Shown here: positions 1 to 8,295 of the stretch, piece by piece
How positions within the stretch are numbered: the first letter of the stretch is position 1
Layout: every line of letters starts with the position of its first letter
From: Anaerolineales bacterium UBA5797
GTDB taxonomy: Bacteria; Chloroflexota; Anaerolineae; Anaerolineales; Villigracilaceae
DNA length: 64,000 bases
Direction: 5' to 3'
Assembly: GCA_002418205.1 (NCBI GenBank)
Contig: DIDP01000012.1
Span: forward strand, 34,879 to 98,878
Notes under the pieces: model-generated
Database searches by the model: none
Seen by the model: only the letters and a program-made list of their open reading frames with translations
Told to the model about the DNA's origin: nothing
Made by a program: the position numbers and the translations under genes

Positions 1-1733
1 AACGCCTCATCCTGCCCGACGACGCGCTGGTGCAGCCTTTCCTCCATGTGGATCAATTTCTCGGTCTCACCTTCGAGCAGGCGGGAGACGGGGATGCCCG
101 TCCAGCGCGCCACGATGGAGGCGATTTCCTCTGCATCCACTTCCTCTTTCAGCAACGCGCCTTCGCTCTGCATGGATTTCAACCTGGTCTCTGCATTCTG
201 AATCTTTTGCTCGATCTCACGCAGTTCACCGTACTTCAAACGTGCAGCTTTTTCGAGGTCCGCTTCGCGTTCGGCGCGTTCGATCGCAACACGTGTCCCC
301 TCGAGCTTTTCCTTCAAGCCGCGCAGTTCGGAGATCGCCTGCTTCTCCGTCTGCCAGCGCGCAGTCAATGCCTTCGATTTCTCGCGCAGATTCGCGATCT
401 CTTTTTCGATGTTCGCCAGCCGTTCCTTCGAGGCCTTGTCCTTCTCCTTCTTCAACGCCTCGCGCTCGATCTCGATCTGCATGATCTGACGGTCCACCTC
501 GTCCAGTTCTTGCGGCTTGGAATCGATCTCCGTGCGCAGGCGCGCCGCGGCTTCATCGATCAGGTCGATGGCTTTGTCCGGCAGGTGACGGTCCGCGATG
601 TAACGATGTGAGAGGGTCGCCGCGGCGATCACTGCGGGATCGGTGATGCGCACGCCATGATGCACCTCGTAGCGTTCCTTGAGTCCGCGCAGGATCGAGA
701 TCGTATCCTCGACGGTCGGTTCCTGTACCAGCACAGGCTGGAAGCGCCGCTCCAGCGCGGGATCCTTTTCGATGTTCTTGCGGTATTCGTCCAGTGTGGT
801 CGCGCCGATCATATGCAGTTCGCCGCGCGCCAGCATGGGCTTGAGCATGTTGCCCGCGTCCATGGCGCCCTCGGCTTTGCCCGCACCGACGACCGTATGC
901 ATTTCGTCCAGGAACAAAAGTATCTCGCCTTGTGATTCCGTGATCTCTTTCAGGACTGCCTTGAGACGCTCCTCGAACTCACCCCGATATTTCGCGCCCG
1001 CGATCAGCGCGCCCATATCCAACTGGACGAGCCGCTTCTTTTTCAGACCTTCGGGCACGTCCCCGTTTACGATGCGCTGTGCCAGCCCTTCGACGATCGC
1101 CGTCTTGCCGACGCCTGGTTCGCCGACCAGCGCGGGATTGTTCTTTGTGCGGCGCGTCAGGATCTGCACGACGCGGCGGATCTCCTCGTCGCGCCCGATG
1201 ACAGGGTCGAGTTTGCCCTGACGCGCGTAGGCGGTCAGGTCGCGCCCATAACGTTCGAGCGATTGGTAGGTGGATTCGGGATTCTGTGAGGTCACTCTCT
1301 GGGAGCCGCGCACAGTTTTCAGGGCGGAAAGAATCGCATCCTTCGTCAAACCGAAAGAGGCAAGCCGTTTGCCCTCGATCGAATCCGTCAACCCCAACAG
1401 AATATGTTCCGTCGAGACGTAATCATCCTGCATGCCCTTGGCGAAACGCTCGGCAGCCTGGAGAACATTGGAGGTCGTTTGCGCCAGCCCCACTTCCGCG
1501 TTGGAACCGTGGATTCTGGGTCGGCTTTCCAGATCATGAGTCAGTTCGTTCCGCAGCGCGTCCGCGCTTCCCGCCACCTTGTCCACGATGGCAGGCACGA
1601 CACCCTCATCCTGTTTCAGCAATGCCAGCAATACATGTGCAGGCTCGATGGCCTGGTGGTTGTAATCCTGCGCGATCTGTTGCGCGCCTAGAATCGCCTC
1701 CTGCGATTTCTGTGTGTACTTGTTGAGATCCAT
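1..1733 (-). CDS. clpB: ATP-dependent chaperone ClpB (3' part outside window)
   Basis: ClpB is the cytosolic AAA+ disaggregase that pulls polypeptides out of aggregates together with DnaK. The 577 residues present hold the Clp N-terminal repeat domain (about 1-145), the first AAA+ domain with Walker A GEPGVGKT (about residue 203) and Walker B LLFLDE (about 275), then the long Arg/Glu/Lys-rich coiled-coil middle domain (about 405-520), ending just after RWTGIPVS and VVGQDEA at the start of the second AAA+ domain. The middle domain separates ClpB from ClpA and ClpC. The ATG follows a good Shine-Dalgarno (GGAGGAA). The second ATPase domain and C-terminus lie beyond the window edge, so this is a boundary truncation and not a broken gene. 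Confidence 0.97.
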   Translation of the reverse strand, partial: MDLNKYTQKSQEAILGAQQIAQDYNHQAIEPAHVLLALLKQDEGVVPAIVDKVAGSADALRNELTHDLESRPRIHGSNAEVGLAQTTSNVLQAAERFAKGMQDDYVSTEHILLGLTDSIEGKRLASFGLTKDAILSALKTVRGSQRVTSQNPESTYQSLERYGRDLTAYARQGKLDPVIGRDEEIRRVVQILTRRTKNNPALVGEPGVGKTAIVEGLAQRIVNGDVPEGLKKKRLVQLDMGALIAGAKYRGEFEERLKAVLKEITESQGEILLFLDEMHTVVGAGKAEGAMDAGNMLKPMLARGELHMIGATTLDEYRKNIEKDPALERRFQPVLVQEPTVEDTISILRGLKERYEVHHGVRITDPAVIAAATLSHRYIADRHLPDKAIDLIDEAAARLRTEIDSKPQELDEVDRQIMQIEIEREALKKEKDKASKERLANIEKEIANLREKSKALTARWQTEKQAISELRGLKEKLEGTRVAIERAEREADLEKAARLKYGELREIEQKIQNAETRLKSMQSEGALLKEEVDAEEIASIVARWTGIPVSRLLEGETEKLIHMEERLHQRVVGQDEA

Positions 1734-1828
1734 GCTTCCTCCAACCGTAATTTCAAGTTGACAGATGAATTTTAATGAACGCCTGTCTGATAAATGTTAG
1801 CGCGGCATCAGAGGAAGATCAGAGGCAC

Positions 1829-1855
1829 AAAAAACCGCAGGCGATGAGCCTGCGG
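1829..1855 (-). terminator. Intrinsic terminator after the DUF2202 gene
   Basis: Perfect 8-bp stem (CCGCAGGC / GCCTGCGG, arms 1835-1842 and 1848-1855) with a 5-base loop. It is preceded on the plus strand by an A-run at 1829-1834, which reads as a U-run on the minus strand. It lies 26 bases past the stop codon of the minus-strand gene. The same hairpin recurs at 4385-4405. Confidence 0.85.
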
Positions 1856-1880
1856 CTGCGATGTTTTCCATACGATCGAG

Positions 1881-2522
1881 TTATCGTCTGCCCCTGCGAT
1901 ACCCGCCACTCTGAGCGGCTGTACTGACGATGGCATTGTAGGAGGTTTCATCAAGGTACTGCGGCACATATGTTTCACCGGTCTGCCTCTGGAGCGTGGA
2001 CGTGAAGGCTCGCAGATGATTCTCCGACCCTCGCATGAGGTTGCCATACACCAGCTTTATGTCCGCGCTTGAGGTTTGTGCCAGGCGGTTTTGCAAATCG
2101 AGTATATCGATCTCTTCAATGGCAGCGCCTACTTTCAACGCATCGGCCAGGGACCTGCCACCCTGTGCAACCAGCAGATCGTACAACTCCTGCAGATCAG
2201 GGTTCGTGAACTCACCAACGCCGTTCCCGGCGGTGGGATCAGCAAGCCCATAACGGTTCAACAGCACACCGATCGCATCCATGTGTGTCGCCTCGCTATT
2301 GGCGATGTTTTGGAAAAGAGGCAATCCCCATTGCGCGTTCAGGGTCACGTACACGTCATGGGCAAGCTTTTCCTCTTCACGCATGAAGATCAATCCATCC
2401 GCTTCAGACGTGGAAAGAACACTTTCGGTCACGGTCGATTCTTCGGCAGAGACGGGAGTCACAGCCCCAAACATCATCCCCGCCATCGCGATCAACAATC
2501 CTGAAATCAATATGTTTTTCAT
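1881..2522 (-). CDS. DUF2202 ferritin-like secreted protein
   Basis: 213 residues. A lysine start and hydrophobic core followed by VSAEE (residues 1-27) form a Sec signal peptide, so the mature protein is probably outside the membrane. The remainder matches the DUF2202 family, a four-helix ferritin-like fold: LIFMREEEKLAHDVY near residue 45, then HMDAI, and a second helix pair ending in GSENHLRAF. The regularly placed Glu and His residues would suit a metal site, but function in this family is not established. The C-terminus is a short Gly/Arg tail. It is monocistronic between its own terminator and a 218-bp intergenic region in which I see no strong promoter. Family assignment is from recognised motifs; a role in metal handling is inference. 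Confidence 0.85.
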   Translation of the reverse strand: MKNILISGLLIAMAGMMFGAVTPVSAEESTVTESVLSTSEADGLIFMREEEKLAHDVYVTLNAQWGLPLFQNIANSEATHMDAIGVLLNRYGLADPTAGNGVGEFTNPDLQELYDLLVAQGGRSLADALKVGAAIEEIDILDLQNRLAQTSSADIKLVYGNLMRGSENHLRAFTSTLQRQTGETYVPQYLDETSYNAIVSTAAQSGGYRRGRR

Positions 2523-2740
2523 GGTTATATCCTTTTCGATTGGTTTTGTCCGTTGCCCGCCGGAATATCAGCGGGCATTGTCGACAGTCTACACCCCGAC
2601 TTTAAAGGATATTTGGAGCATCCATGAAGAAACGGTAAAAGACGGTTCCCGATTTTCTTTACACATTCTTCATACAACCTTTACCGCTGCTGAACAAAGG
2701 AAAATTAAACTCCGCCCATCACCAGTATCGGAGGGCACGC

Positions 2741-3595
2741 ATGGTCACAGTTTTCAGCAGGCGGATGAGACTCTTTCGTCCACACAGCATCTGGATACGC
2801 AGGCTTGTCCAGTGGTTCTTCTTCCTATTGATCGCATTGATCGCCATCAACCATACACTGGCGGAAAGCGGAACGGCGATCCCCATCCTTTCGAGCGCAT
2901 CGTTGCATGCGGTCTGTCCGTTTGGCGGCGTGGAGACGCTGTACACCTTCGCAGCCAGCGGGCTGTTCGTCAAAAAGATCCATGACTCATCGCTCGTATT
3001 GGCAGGCATTGTACTGCTTCTCGCCATGCTGTTCGGCCCCGTCTTCTGCGGCTGGGTCTGCCCACTGGGGACCGTCCAGGAATGGGTCGGCAAATTGGGA
3101 CGCAAATTGTTCAAACGCCGTTACAACCATTTTGTACCGGTCAAACTCGATAAGGTCCTGCGCTACGCGCGTTACGGCATCCTGGTCTGGGTCATATACG
3201 TAACCGCCAACAGCGGACAATTGCTCTTCGAAGCTTATGATCCCTACTTTGCGCTCTTCAATTTCTGGAGCACGGAGGTCGCCCCCACCGCCCTGCTCGT
3301 CCTCGGCGCAACGCTCGTGCTCTCGGTCTTTGTCGAACGACCGTGGTGCAAGTATGCCTGTCCGTATGGCGCGGTGCTCGGCGTGACCAACCTGTTCCGG
3401 GTGTTCTCCATCAAGCGCGCCGAATCCACCTGCAAGGCGGATGGCGCCTGCTCGATCATGTGCCCGATGAACATCGAGGTGGACAGCGTGAAGAATGTCC
3501 GCGACCATCAGTGCATCTCATGCCTCGAATGTACCTCCGAGGCGATCTGCCCGGTTGCGCGCACGGTGGTCTTCAGCGCGGGAGGTGTGAAATGA
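2741..3595 (+). CDS. NapH/YccM-like membrane 4Fe-4S ferredoxin-type protein
   Basis: 284 residues. About four to five hydrophobic segments carry two membrane-adjacent cysteine motifs, CGWVCPLG (about residue 103) and CKYACPYG (about 203). A cytoplasmic tail follows with two ferredoxin-like clusters, CKADGACSIMCP and CISCLECTSEAICP. This is the hallmark of the NapH/NosR/RdxA/YccM group, which passes electrons across or along the membrane to periplasmic reductases. An additional Cys-Pro (HAVCPFGG, about residue 59) is also conserved in the group. The start is supported by CGGAGGG at 2726-2732. It overlaps the next gene by 4 bases (ATGA), so the two are translationally coupled. The redox partner is not in the window and the terminal acceptor is unknown. 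Confidence 0.85.
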   Translation: MVTVFSRRMRLFRPHSIWIRRLVQWFFFLLIALIAINHTLAESGTAIPILSSASLHAVCPFGGVETLYTFAASGLFVKKIHDSSLVLAGIVLLLAMLFGPVFCGWVCPLGTVQEWVGKLGRKLFKRRYNHFVPVKLDKVLRYARYGILVWVIYVTANSGQLLFEAYDPYFALFNFWSTEVAPTALLVLGATLVLSVFVERPWCKYACPYGAVLGVTNLFRVFSIKRAESTCKADGACSIMCPMNIEVDSVKNVRDHQCISCLECTSEAICPVARTVVFSAGGVK

Positions 3596-4377
3596 CGCTT
3601 ACATCCAAACCTCTCGCGTTCCTCGTCTTCGTCATCATGTTCGGCGGCATCGGTATCTCCTCCGCGTTCGGCTGGTGGGAGACCGAATCCACGAAGGAGC
3701 CTGCGAAATTCACGGAGGGCGAATTCGCCGGGCAGGCAAACCCGGCGGATATCCGCGGCTCGTATACATTCGGCGACATCGCGGACTCCTTCGACGTCAC
3801 GCCCGAAATGCTTGCGCAGGCGTTCCAGGTCGCGACCGATGACCCCGCCTCCTTTGCCGTGAAAGAACTCGAATCCCTGTACCTCGACAGCGGCTATGAA
3901 GTCGGCACGAACTCCGTCCGCTTGTTCGTGGCGTATTATCTCGGTCTGCCCTTCGATACCACGGGGCAGGAAATATATCTTCCACAACCCGCAACGGATA
4001 TTCTGTTGAACCAAGCGACCTTGACGCCCGAACAACTAACTTATGTTCAAACATTTACAGTGGAAGTGAAACCCGCCTCCAGCGCGGACCTCGAGCCGGA
4101 TCCCGTTCAAAGCGCGGAGTCGGCGTCTGATGCGGAATCAACCTCAAGCGCGCCTGACGCGTCCTCTTCATCCAATGAAGATTACCTCGTCAAGGGCAAA
4201 ACCATCTTCGGCGATCTCATCCGTTGGGGTGTCCCACAACAGACCATCGAACAGATCATCGGAGCGCCGATGCCAGACCCGGCCATGAAGGTCAAAGACT
4301 TCGCCACCGCAAATGGCTTGAGTTTCGAAACGCTCAAAACGCAGTTACAAACTGAAGTGGACAAGGTAAAACCTTAA
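3592..4377 (+). CDS. Membrane-anchored protein with two related helical domains, partner of the Fe-S protein
   Basis: 261 residues, starting at the ATG that overlaps the stop of the upstream Fe-S gene. A longer in-frame extension runs back into that gene and is rejected. An N-terminal hydrophobic anchor (residues 6-26) precedes an extracytoplasmic part. The latter has two copies of a small helical unit, each beginning with a TFGD motif (TFGDIADSFDVTPEML and TFGDLIRWGVPQQTIE), joined by an Ala/Ser/Asp-rich linker (about residues 160-195). Such units occur next to, or fused with, NapH-like Fe-S membrane proteins. I know of no assigned biochemical role. Coupling suggests it forms a complex with the Fe-S protein, perhaps as a periplasmic subunit. 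Confidence 0.75.
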   Translation: MTLTSKPLAFLVFVIMFGGIGISSAFGWWETESTKEPAKFTEGEFAGQANPADIRGSYTFGDIADSFDVTPEMLAQAFQVATDDPASFAVKELESLYLDSGYEVGTNSVRLFVAYYLGLPFDTTGQEIYLPQPATDILLNQATLTPEQLTYVQTFTVEVKPASSADLEPDPVQSAESASDAESTSSAPDASSSSNEDYLVKGKTIFGDLIRWGVPQQTIEQIIGAPMPDPAMKVKDFATANGLSFETLKTQLQTEVDKVKP

Positions 4378-4405
4378 AAAAACACCGCAGGCGATGAGCC
4401 TGCGG
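4378..4405 (-). terminator. Intrinsic terminator between convergent genes
   Basis: Same hairpin as at 1835-1855 (arms 4385-4392 and 4398-4405), preceded by an A-rich run that reads as U-rich on the minus strand. It sits between the plus-strand gene ending at 4377 and the minus-strand gene ending at 4427. It mainly serves the minus-strand gene but may stop both. Confidence 0.75.
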
Positions 4406-4426
4406 TCTGCATTTCAATAGGTTCGC

Positions 4427-4948
4427 TCACAACAATCCGAACGCCGCGTTCTCCGGTTTCACCAGCATCATCGGCACATGCATCGGCGGCATCTGCGCAA
4501 GGTACGGATTCGTGATCTCCGCTTCATACACCGAGATCCACGAAACGCGCGCCACATCCAGGCTGGTGCTCAATTCCGTTTGGGTCGAAATGCGGACCCT
4601 GCCCTTTACAATGAACGTCCCCACCAGCACATGCACATCCTGCATCATGCGGTTTTCCTCCTCCGGATCGTAATCCAGCGGTTCATCCGCGGGCGGGAGA
4701 ACATGGAACCCGATCACCCTCGAAGCAGGATAATGGATCTCGGAAAAGCTCAACGGTTTGGGAGACGTCCCGCCAAAGATCAGCACCTGCGGCTTGAGCA
4801 CATGCAAATACCTCGGCACACCATCCGTGCGCAGCCAGATGTTCACCCGCGGGACGTTCTGCTTTGTCACCACCTCGCCGCGGATCAACGTATCCTGGGT
4901 ATAGATCATCACCGGGGTCGTCTTTTCATCGGGCTTCAGAATGTACAT
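4427..4948 (-). CDS. Conserved hypothetical protein, beta-rich
   Basis: 173 residues, no signal peptide or membrane segment. I do not recognise a named family. The sequence alternates short beta-strand-like stretches (VMIYTQDTLIRGEVV, VNIWLRTDGVPRYLHV, VHVLVGTFIVKGRVRI) in a pattern suggesting two small beta-barrel modules. The second is followed by a variable linker and a Pro/Met-rich tail. The start is well supported (GGAGGCAGC then ATG). A TATAAT-like -10 lies upstream on the minus strand and overlaps the recJ promoter. A cytosolic regulatory or adaptor role is only a guess. Confidence 0.7.
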   Translation of the reverse strand: MYILKPDEKTTPVMIYTQDTLIRGEVVTKQNVPRVNIWLRTDGVPRYLHVLKPQVLIFGGTSPKPLSFSEIHYPASRVIGFHVLPPADEPLDYDPEEENRMMQDVHVLVGTFIVKGRVRISTQTELSTSLDVARVSWISVYEAEITNPYLAQMPPMHVPMMLVKPENAAFGLL

Positions 4949-4965
4949 GCTGCCTCCGTGACCTC

Positions 4966-5004
4966 ATTATACACTTGCCTGTCAGTCCATTCACAGTTTA
5001 TACT
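4966..5004. promoter_or_regulatory. Overlapping divergent promoters (recJ side and hypothetical gene side)
   Basis: Plus strand: TTGCCT (4975-4980), 18-bp spacer, TATACT (4999-5004), a good housekeeping-type promoter for the leader ORF and recJ. Minus strand: a perfect TATAAT on the complement of 4966-4971 serves the gene ending at 4427, with only a weak -35. The two overlap, so polymerase binding may be mutually exclusive. Confidence 0.6.
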
Positions 5005-5023
5005 GTGACGGTACTTTGGAGCC

Positions 5024-5059
5024 ATGAAATTTATTTTTACTGAACGGGCAGTCGATTAA
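5024..5059 (+). CDS. 11-residue leader ORF coupled to recJ
   Basis: ATG-initiated ORF encoding MKFIFTERAVD. It has a GGAG Shine-Dalgarno three bases before its ATG. Its TAA stop shares a base with the recJ start (TAATG), a classic re-initiation arrangement. recJ itself has no recognisable Shine-Dalgarno, so translation of this mini-ORF may be how ribosomes reach the recJ start. Whether the peptide has any role of its own is unknown. Confidence 0.45.
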   Translation: MKFIFTERAVD

Positions 5060-6762
5060 TGCATAACAAACGCTGGGTCATCCAACCGCCGATCACACCT
5101 CAAGCCGAAGAAGCGCTTTCGAAATTCCCCTACATCCTCAAGCAGATCCTGTTCAATCGCGGGTATGGGAGCGATGCCGAAGCGCGCGCCTTCCTGAAAG
5201 CCGAACCCACAGCAGATACCGATCCCTTTCAACTCACGGGCATGCAAGCCGCAGTGGATAGAATTCAATACGCGCTTGAACAGAATGAACCCATCGCCAT
5301 CTATGGTGATTATGACGTGGACGGTGTCACCGCCACGGCGCTGCTCGTGCAGGCGTTGCAGGGACTCGACGCGGATGTGCGCGGCTACATCCCGAACCGT
5401 TTCGATGAAGGGTACGGTCTCAACACCGATGCCTTGGATACGTTGAAGGCAGACGGCGTCAAACTGGTCATCACCGTGGATTGCGGCATCCGTTCCCCGG
5501 ACGAAGCGCTTCATGCGCGGACCATCGGGCTGGACCTCATTATCAGCGACCATCACCACCCCGACGGTTTGAACCTGCCCCCCGCCCTGGCGGTCATCAA
5601 CCCCAAGCAACATGGCGATCCGTATCCAGATAAAGACCTGGCTGGCGTGGGCATCGCCTACAAGATCGCTGAGGCGCTCTTCAGCTTTCATCCATCCTCC
5701 TCCTATAACCTGCAAAGCCTGCTCGATCTGGTCGCGCTTGGCACCGTCGCGGATCTTGCCCCGCTCGTCGGGGAAAACCGCGTCCTCGTCCGCAAGGGAC
5801 TCAAACAGATCCGCGAAACCAAACGGCAGGGACTCTTCTCACTGGCTGGCGTGGCACAGATCAAACTCGACAAGATCAAAGCCGGGGACATCGGCTTCAT
5901 GCTGGGACCACGCCTCAACGCCTCAGGCAGGCTCGAATCGGCGCTGGCATCGTTCGAACTGCTCACAACGACAGACTTCATGAAAGCCGGTCAACTCGCG
6001 CAGCAACTGGATGTGCAAAACCGCCAGAGACAATCCATCACCAGGTCCATGCAGCAGCAGGCGGAGGAGATCGCCCTTGCCGAAGACCCGGAGGCGTTCC
6101 TGCTCTTCGCCGCGCACGAGGAGTTCAATCCCGGCGTGGTGGGGCTGGCTGCCTCGCGCCTGACGGAAACCTATTACCGACCGGCGGTCGTCGCGGCGAA
6201 GGGAACGGAGGAAACGCGCGGCTCGTGCCGGTCCATCCCCGAGTTCCACATCACCGACGCGCTTGACCTGTGCAAGGACCTGCTCGTCCGGCATGGAGGT
6301 CATGCCGCCGCGGCAGGTTTCACCGTGAAGAACGAAAATCTCCCCGAACTCGTATCGCGGTTAAGGGAAATCGCAAAGGACCAGCTCGAGGGCAAGGATC
6401 TGCGTCAGACGTTGTCAGCCGACATGGAGGTGGCCCTCGAAGAGTTGAATTTTGAGGTGCTGGGTCATCTCGCTTACCTCGAACCAACCGGTTATGGCAA
6501 TCCCGACGCGGTCTTCGTCGCGCGCGATGTCAAAGTCCGGGCGTCCCGCGCTGTCGGCTCGGAGGGCAGACATCTCAAACTCACGCTCGAGGATTCGCGC
6601 GGCGCGGCGTACGATTGCATCGGCTTCCGAATGGGAGCGATGCAGGCGTCCCTGCCGCAACGCGTGGACGCGATGTTCAACCTCGAAGCCAACGAATGGA
6701 ACGGGCGCACGACCTTGCAGTTAAATCTAAAGGATATAAAGACTGCAGGGGTTCCTGATTAA
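5059..6762 (+). CDS. recJ: Single-stranded-DNA-specific exonuclease RecJ
   Basis: 567 residues, the normal size for RecJ. RecJ degrades single-stranded DNA 5' to 3' in recombinational and mismatch repair. The DHH phosphoesterase motifs are complete: GDYDVDG (about residue 82) and VDCGI for metal binding, then the namesake SDHHHP (about 163). The DHHA1 domain shows GGHAAAAGF (about 412). A C-terminal OB-fold follows (about 455-560) with conserved PTGYGNPDAVF. It lacks a clear Shine-Dalgarno, but its start overlaps the stop of a mini-ORF. The protein is cytosolic. Confidence 0.96.
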   Translation: MHNKRWVIQPPITPQAEEALSKFPYILKQILFNRGYGSDAEARAFLKAEPTADTDPFQLTGMQAAVDRIQYALEQNEPIAIYGDYDVDGVTATALLVQALQGLDADVRGYIPNRFDEGYGLNTDALDTLKADGVKLVITVDCGIRSPDEALHARTIGLDLIISDHHHPDGLNLPPALAVINPKQHGDPYPDKDLAGVGIAYKIAEALFSFHPSSSYNLQSLLDLVALGTVADLAPLVGENRVLVRKGLKQIRETKRQGLFSLAGVAQIKLDKIKAGDIGFMLGPRLNASGRLESALASFELLTTTDFMKAGQLAQQLDVQNRQRQSITRSMQQQAEEIALAEDPEAFLLFAAHEEFNPGVVGLAASRLTETYYRPAVVAAKGTEETRGSCRSIPEFHITDALDLCKDLLVRHGGHAAAAGFTVKNENLPELVSRLREIAKDQLEGKDLRQTLSADMEVALEELNFEVLGHLAYLEPTGYGNPDAVFVARDVKVRASRAVGSEGRHLKLTLEDSRGAAYDCIGFRMGAMQASLPQRVDAMFNLEANEWNGRTTLQLNLKDIKTAGVPD

Positions 6763-6853
6763 CCCGCCACTGGCTGGGCGAACATCATAATCGGCTGCAA
6801 CCAATCTCCCACAGGGGCGTATATGGAAGTGAAATCATTTTCAGGAGAAAATC

Positions 6854-7387
6854 ATGAACACACAACAAAAACCCACCCTCGTCCAGGTGATCGCATGGAT
6901 GACCCTTGTCAGCGGCATCGTCAACCTGTTTTGGGGATTCGCCGCATCGGGCACAGCCCTTGCAACCGTGGTCGGCGTGATCTGCGTCCCCATCACGATC
7001 CTGCCGACCATCCTCGGCATCTTCGAGTTGATCTACGCCGCGAAATTGTTCAGCAATCCGCCGCAAGCCATGCAGCCCTCCACCAACATCGCCGTATTTG
7101 AGATCGCTTCCGTCCTCACCGGCAACATCTTTTCGATGGCGGTCGGCATCCTCGCGCTGGTCTTCTACAATGACACAGTGGTCAAGGACTACTTCGCGCG
7201 CTTGAATGGGACTCTCCCATCAGAACCAGCGACACCTCCTGCGCCGCCCGCATCCCTGCCGGAACCTGAGCCTTCTCCCGTCATGGAAGAACCTGCCGCG
7301 CCGCCCGCTGAAGAGGCCCCCGCCCCCGAATCAGAAGAAAAACCTGCCAAGCCCAAACGTGCGCCGCGCAAAGTAGCGAAGAAGTAA
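6854..7387 (+). CDS. Small membrane protein with Pro/Ala/Glu-rich tail
   Basis: 177 residues. Three hydrophobic segments (about residues 9-33, 36-65 and 83-110) are followed by a low-complexity tail (about 125-165) rich in Pro, Ala and Glu that ends in a strongly basic stretch (KPKRAPRKVAKK). The start follows AGGAG. The membrane part resembles the many short multi-pass proteins of unknown function in this phylum. The acidic-then-basic tail may bind nucleic acid or cell-wall polymer, but nothing in the sequence proves this. A strong terminator follows immediately, so it is probably a single-gene unit. Confidence 0.75.
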   Translation: MNTQQKPTLVQVIAWMTLVSGIVNLFWGFAASGTALATVVGVICVPITILPTILGIFELIYAAKLFSNPPQAMQPSTNIAVFEIASVLTGNIFSMAVGILALVFYNDTVVKDYFARLNGTLPSEPATPPAPPASLPEPEPSPVMEEPAAPPAEEAPAPESEEKPAKPKRAPRKVAKK

Positions 7388-7394
7388 ATTCCTG

Positions 7395-7432
7395 AGGACC
7401 CCGGGATCGTGAATATCCCGGGGTCCTTTTTT
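7395..7432 (+). terminator. Strong intrinsic terminator
   Basis: Perfect 13-bp stem (arms 7395-7407 and 7415-7427, core GGACCCCGGGAT) with a 7-base loop and a T-run ending at 7432. It isolates the upstream membrane-protein gene from the glycine riboswitch promoter. Confidence 0.93.
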
Positions 7433-7453
7433 AAATCAAGGAGTTTCTTCCTC

Positions 7454-7482
7454 TTGACTCTCGTTCCCCTCAACTTTAGAAT
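7454..7482 (+). promoter_or_regulatory. Promoter of the gcv operon
   Basis: TTGACT (7454-7459), 17-bp spacer, TAGAAT (7477-7482). The predicted transcription start near 7489 lies just before the first riboswitch aptamer, consistent with a short 5' end. Confidence 0.65.
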
Positions 7483-7504
7483 CGAACCACAATTTAACGG
7501 GCAA

Positions 7505-7760
7505 CAGGGAAGAGATCCCGCGCTTCGCGGGACGCCGAAGGTGCAAGTCTGGGATTTGGCGAAACCAGACGAAACTCTCAGGCAAAAGGACCCTGCCCCG
7601 ACAAAGCTCTGGAAAATTCCCTCACGGGATACCGACGGTGTAAAGTTAATTGGTTGGGCAGTTGAATAGTTCATTGGTTTGATGGTTGAAAAACCACAAC
7701 ACCAAGAAACTATCCAACTAAAAAACCAACTAACTAATCTCTCAGGTCCAATTACAGAGG
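7505..7760 (+). promoter_or_regulatory. Tandem glycine riboswitch
   Basis: Two glycine aptamers in series precede gcvH. Aptamer I (7505-7595) is closed by CAGGG/CCCTG and carries the conserved GCCGAAGGTGCAA and ACTCTCAGGCAAAAGGACC blocks. Aptamer II (about 7607-7759) is closed by CTCTG/CAGAG with ACCGACGGTGTAA and CTCTCAGGTCC. It has a long A+T-rich extension of its variable arm (about 7660-7735). The linker is short. A terminator starts within the 3' strand of the aptamer II closing helix. Tandem glycine riboswitches normally switch glycine cleavage genes on when glycine is abundant, and the gene order here fits exactly. Confidence 0.93.
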
Positions 7761-7787
7761 CGCACAATAAGTTCCGTGCGCCTTTTT
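7758..7787 (+). terminator. Riboswitch-controlled terminator
   Basis: Stem AGGCGCAC (7758-7765) with GTGCGCCT (7776-7783), 10-base loop, T-run 7783-7787. Its first bases are shared with the closing helix of aptamer II, so glycine-bound aptamer would compete with terminator formation. Confidence 0.88.
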
Positions 7788-7824
7788 GATTCGCCAAAAA
7801 CATCTTCCAAAGGAGATACAAAAC

Positions 7825-8202
7825 ATGAACGCTCCCGCCAATTTGAAATATACCAAGTCCGACGAATGGTTCGACCCGGAAACCGGCAAGGCAGGTCTTA
7901 GCGACTACGCCCAGGGTCAACTCTCCGATATCGTCTTCGTCGAGATCCTCGTGGATGAAGGCGACGAGATCGAGGCAGGCAAGGCGATCGCTTCGGTTGA
8001 ATCGGTCAAAGCCTCGGCAGAGATCTATTCCCCCGCGGGCGGAAAGGTCGTTGCCGTCAACAAAGACCTCGCCGACAAACCCGAATCCATCAACACCGAT
8101 CCCTATGGCGAAGCCTGGATGATCCAGCTCGAAGGCGGTTCCGCCGGCGATGTGATGGATGCCGCCGCGTACGAAAAGTATTGCGAAGAACGAGATCATT
8201 AA
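7825..8202 (+). CDS. gcvH: Glycine cleavage system H protein
   Basis: 125 residues. The H protein carries the aminomethyl group on a lipoyl-lysine arm between the P, T and L proteins. The lipoylation site is Lys62 in ESVKASAEIYSP, flanked by the usual IVFVEI and DPYGEAWM segments. The ATG at 7825 is chosen because AAAGGAG lies 8 bases upstream; an earlier in-frame ATG has no ribosome site and overlaps the terminator. It is first in an operon with gcvPA and gcvPB. gcvT and the L protein are not in the window. Confidence 0.97.
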   Translation: MNAPANLKYTKSDEWFDPETGKAGLSDYAQGQLSDIVFVEILVDEGDEIEAGKAIASVESVKASAEIYSPAGGKVVAVNKDLADKPESINTDPYGEAWMIQLEGGSAGDVMDAAAYEKYCEERDH

Positions 8203-8205
8203 TCA

Positions 8206-8287
8206 CATGTCGTTGCGAGCGAAGCGAAGCAATCTCCTGGTAAACGGGGATTGCTTCGTCGCAACAAACGCTCCTCGCAATGACATG
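8206..8287. repeat. Palindromic dispersed repeat, family 1, copy A
   Basis: 82-bp element with near-perfect 18-base ends: CATGTCGTTGCGAGCG on the left, its complement with one mismatch and one extra base on the right, plus an inner pair GAAGCAATCTCC / GGGATTGCTTC. It lies between gcvH and gcvPA and ends right where the gcvPA Shine-Dalgarno (GGAGG) starts. Related copies are at 23251 and 26469. Confidence 0.85.
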
Positions 8288-8295
8288 GAGGTAAT

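Noticed and set aside
30..1726. Several plus-strand ORFs in the first 1.7 kb
   Set aside because: They are antisense to the clearly coding clpB reading frame and match no family.
3343..3591. Upstream extension of the 3592 gene
   Set aside because: It reads through the Fe-S gene in another frame. The overlapping ATGA start is better.
7409..7669. 86-codon ORF upstream of gcvH
   Set aside because: It coincides with the glycine riboswitch, and its text shows RNA conservation and not codon pattern.
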